Shown here in pieces: positions 62,011 through 64,000 of a stretch of DNA of 64,000 nt (the first letter of the stretch is position 1; the number at the start of each line of letters is the position of its first letter). The position numbers and the translations under genes are program-made. The stretch is from positions 13,027,543 through 13,091,542 of the forward strand of contig CM055100.1 of NCBI GenBank assembly GCA_029204225.1. Direction: 5' to 3'. Source of the DNA: Diphasiastrum complanatum (taxonomy: Eukaryota > Streptophyta > Lycopodiopsida > Lycopodiales > Lycopodiaceae). The notes beneath the pieces are model-generated. The model saw only the letters and a list, made by a program, of their open reading frames with translations. It was not told the origin of the DNA and did no database searches.

Positions 62011-64000
62011 TACTACTTGCACATGTGAAGCCTAGGTGGTAGGGTGACATGGCAGTCCTCTTGAAAACATGTTTACCCTCTATAATGTGCTGTATAGCGA
62101 CTTATTTGGTGCTTTGTAGCTCAAGTTACTGTCATTTAAAATTTGAAAAAATTTAAAAGAAAATTTGCAAAATTCTATAATTGTTATGATGTGTGTGTAT
62201 GTTATGAATGTAGTAATCATGTCGGGGTCCGAAAATGGTGGGAGTAGTGGAGATTATGTTTTTGATTTTTATGCATCACTAACTCCCGAGCAAAAAACAC
62301 AATTGCGAAATTTGATGCTTAGTCGAGGCGAGGGTGCTGGATCCTCACAAGCGACTCCCTCACCCCTCCATTTCGAAGAGTCATCCACAAATCCCTTCCA
62401 TGATGTAGATCCAGAAGAGAATATTATCACAAATTGTAAGGGGAGGGTGGTTTTAGATAGAATGTATTCTTATGCAAATATTATTTTGGCGAAAAATTAT
62501 TTGTGAAATGGGCCAAACAATCTGCAAAACTCAAATCACAAATTGTTAATACTCTTCGGGAAGTATTTCCAGAAGATGTAAAATTTGACACAAACTAAAT
62601 ATATAAACATATGAGCATGTGGATAAGACATCATTGTGATGTAGTATGAAGAGCTTATAGAGATGGGGCATCCAAACTCCAGTGGTGTTAAGACATGATT
62701 GGAACTTGGTAAAAGCCAAATAAAAAACACTAGAAAAGTACAAGCTTAAAGAAGATGTCAATGCAGCTAGGATGCAAGGAGTAATCAGTCCTAAGCTAGG
62801 ATCGAATGAGAAGAAAGGCTTGCAAGCAAGCATGATAAGTGGGTCTAAACTCTCATTACAGGAGTTCTCAAACTTAGAAGGGCCATTTGTTATGAGTTTT
62901 TGTTTTTTCCTCGCTGTTTATGTCCATGTGGCCCAATCGGTTCTTGACATAGTGGCTTCTATGTAACATAACTCGCCTGACCCGGAAAACACAATTCATG
63001 TTTGGGCAAATTTGAATTTTAGGTCTGGTAGATTGGAAGCATACTATTGGCTGGCGTGCGCGACGACTGGTTGACTAAACTGCTTGGGTTAACCTCAAGT
63101 TAAAATTACCTTGGGACTCACAAATAGGCTTGGCGCCTAGTATACTCTGGACTCTCATATTGACAAGTTCAAACATGAACTCTTCAAGCTATGGCGATGA
63201 AAGAAGACCGAGATCCTTGATATGCTCTGCAATTTTTTATAATGAGAGGGAAGACGATGGCACGTGGATTGCTCATGAATATCATAAGGCTTCTTGGGTA
63301 CTGATGCATCCATCGGCGAGAGGGGCTTTTCACCAAAAGAAAAAGGCCAAGTATACATATAAATCTTATTGGAAAGGGCGGATTATTGATTAAAAAGTTT
63401 CTTCAGGAGGACAAACCATTTCAGAGGTGCTTCTTCAACATGTTTATATGCATTCAGAACTTAATGTGGAGGCTGTAAATCCACATGATTTTCGAAAGTG
63501 TATTTGTAAGTATCTTAATTTTTTGGGTTGCTTGTCATTTTTTAAAACGTATTTGTATATATGAATCGGAGCTTATTATGATTTTGTATTGCAAATCTAT
63601 ATCCTTCAAATATACATGAATGGGAACCTGTGGCATCTCTTTCAAGTATTATAGATGTCATCCATTCAGAAATTGGCGAATTGCAATACAAAGGACAAAC
63701 GACAAAAGAACTTGCAGATTTTGGAATATTTTTCTATGATGCTATGTATATTCAGACAGAAATGGAGGAATGGGAAAACTAGAGTGTATACCTCTACCTA
63801 TATTTCAAGATAACGTGTGGTGGATTGCAGTCAACGACAATATAATAAAATGTTTTCATTCCAAGCTATATAATGATGTACAAAAGTCACTCAAAACTAG
63901 TACTAGATCAAGAAATGTGCACTTAAGCTGGTTTGTTCCAATGTCATTGTTTGTCATCTCTTTTTCAAACATGGAGGTGCATCGAACTCCCACATTGTTT
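62011..64000 (+). pseudogene. Broken coding-like region, unidentified
   Basis: An open frame 62165-62506 includes MSGSENGGSSGDYVFDFYAS and LTPEQKTQLRNLMLSRGEG. Coding-like pieces follow in shifting frames: MWIRHHCDVV near 62620, SNMNSSSYGDERRPR and DDGTWIAHEYHKASW near 63170-63290, NDNIIKCFHSKLYNDVQK near 63830. Stops are frequent. The overall look (acidic N-terminus followed by W/H-rich blocks) resembles decayed plant DNA-transposon proteins of the CACTA or Ptta type, but I cannot name a domain with confidence. The window ends inside it. Confidence 0.35.

Overview
This window looks like nuclear DNA from a large, repeat-rich seed-plant genome, most plausibly a gymnosperm and possibly a conifer. 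The evidence is AT-rich sequence packed with nested and decayed Ty1/copia and Ty3/gypsy retrotransposons, plus one apparently intact eight-exon gene whose sixth intron is about 15 kb and full of retrotransposons. Species cannot be assigned from sequence alone. I found no bacterial, organellar or viral-genome features. 

Layout: 1-4659 is intergenic. It holds decayed host-gene pieces (a NAC-like fragment and a SEC61-beta-like pseudogene), a tRNA-derived SINE-like insertion and small repeats. 4660-9716 is a minus-strand copia element whose integrase region is replaced by part of another copia element. 10315-12832 is a plus-strand gypsy relic (gag and integrase). 12833-16803 shows no gene. 16804-17690 is a minus-strand copia RT relic. 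17733-25084 is a plus-strand gypsy element with 5' LTR, tRNA-Asp-type primer site, structured leader, gag with several CCHC knuckles, protease, RT-RNase H (catalytic DD lost) and integrase end. It is followed by a copia fragment and an inverted, truncated LTR of the same gypsy family. 27187-34776 is a minus-strand gypsy element with two tandem retropepsin-like domains, RT, RNase H, integrase and an extra downstream ORF with a coiled coil. A copia element (34777-40280) sits inside that gypsy element, and part of both was later inverted: the target-site duplication reads ACTAA on one side and its reverse complement on the other. 

42263-59875 (minus) is an AUX1/LAX-type auxin influx carrier gene. 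I could place eight exons with canonical splice sites, giving 487 codons, close to the 485 of Arabidopsis AUX1. Intron 6 (42882-57915) contains an 80-bp degenerate minisatellite, a solo gypsy LTR, an old copia element carrying a 371-bp inverted-repeat element, and a third copia relic. Nested in that relic is a young full-length copia element (50792-56007, 5-bp TSD, one difference seen between its 682-bp LTRs). 

The young element keeps one uninterrupted gag-protease-RT-RNase H ORF but has no integrase, so it was presumably mobilised in trans. A related copy at 34777-40280 has lost integrase through a different internal deletion. Right of the gene, 60981-62010 holds GC-rich hairpins separated by A/T tracts and then about 700 bp of degenerate heptamers resembling plant telomere repeats. 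The last 2 kb is coding-like but broken and unidentified.
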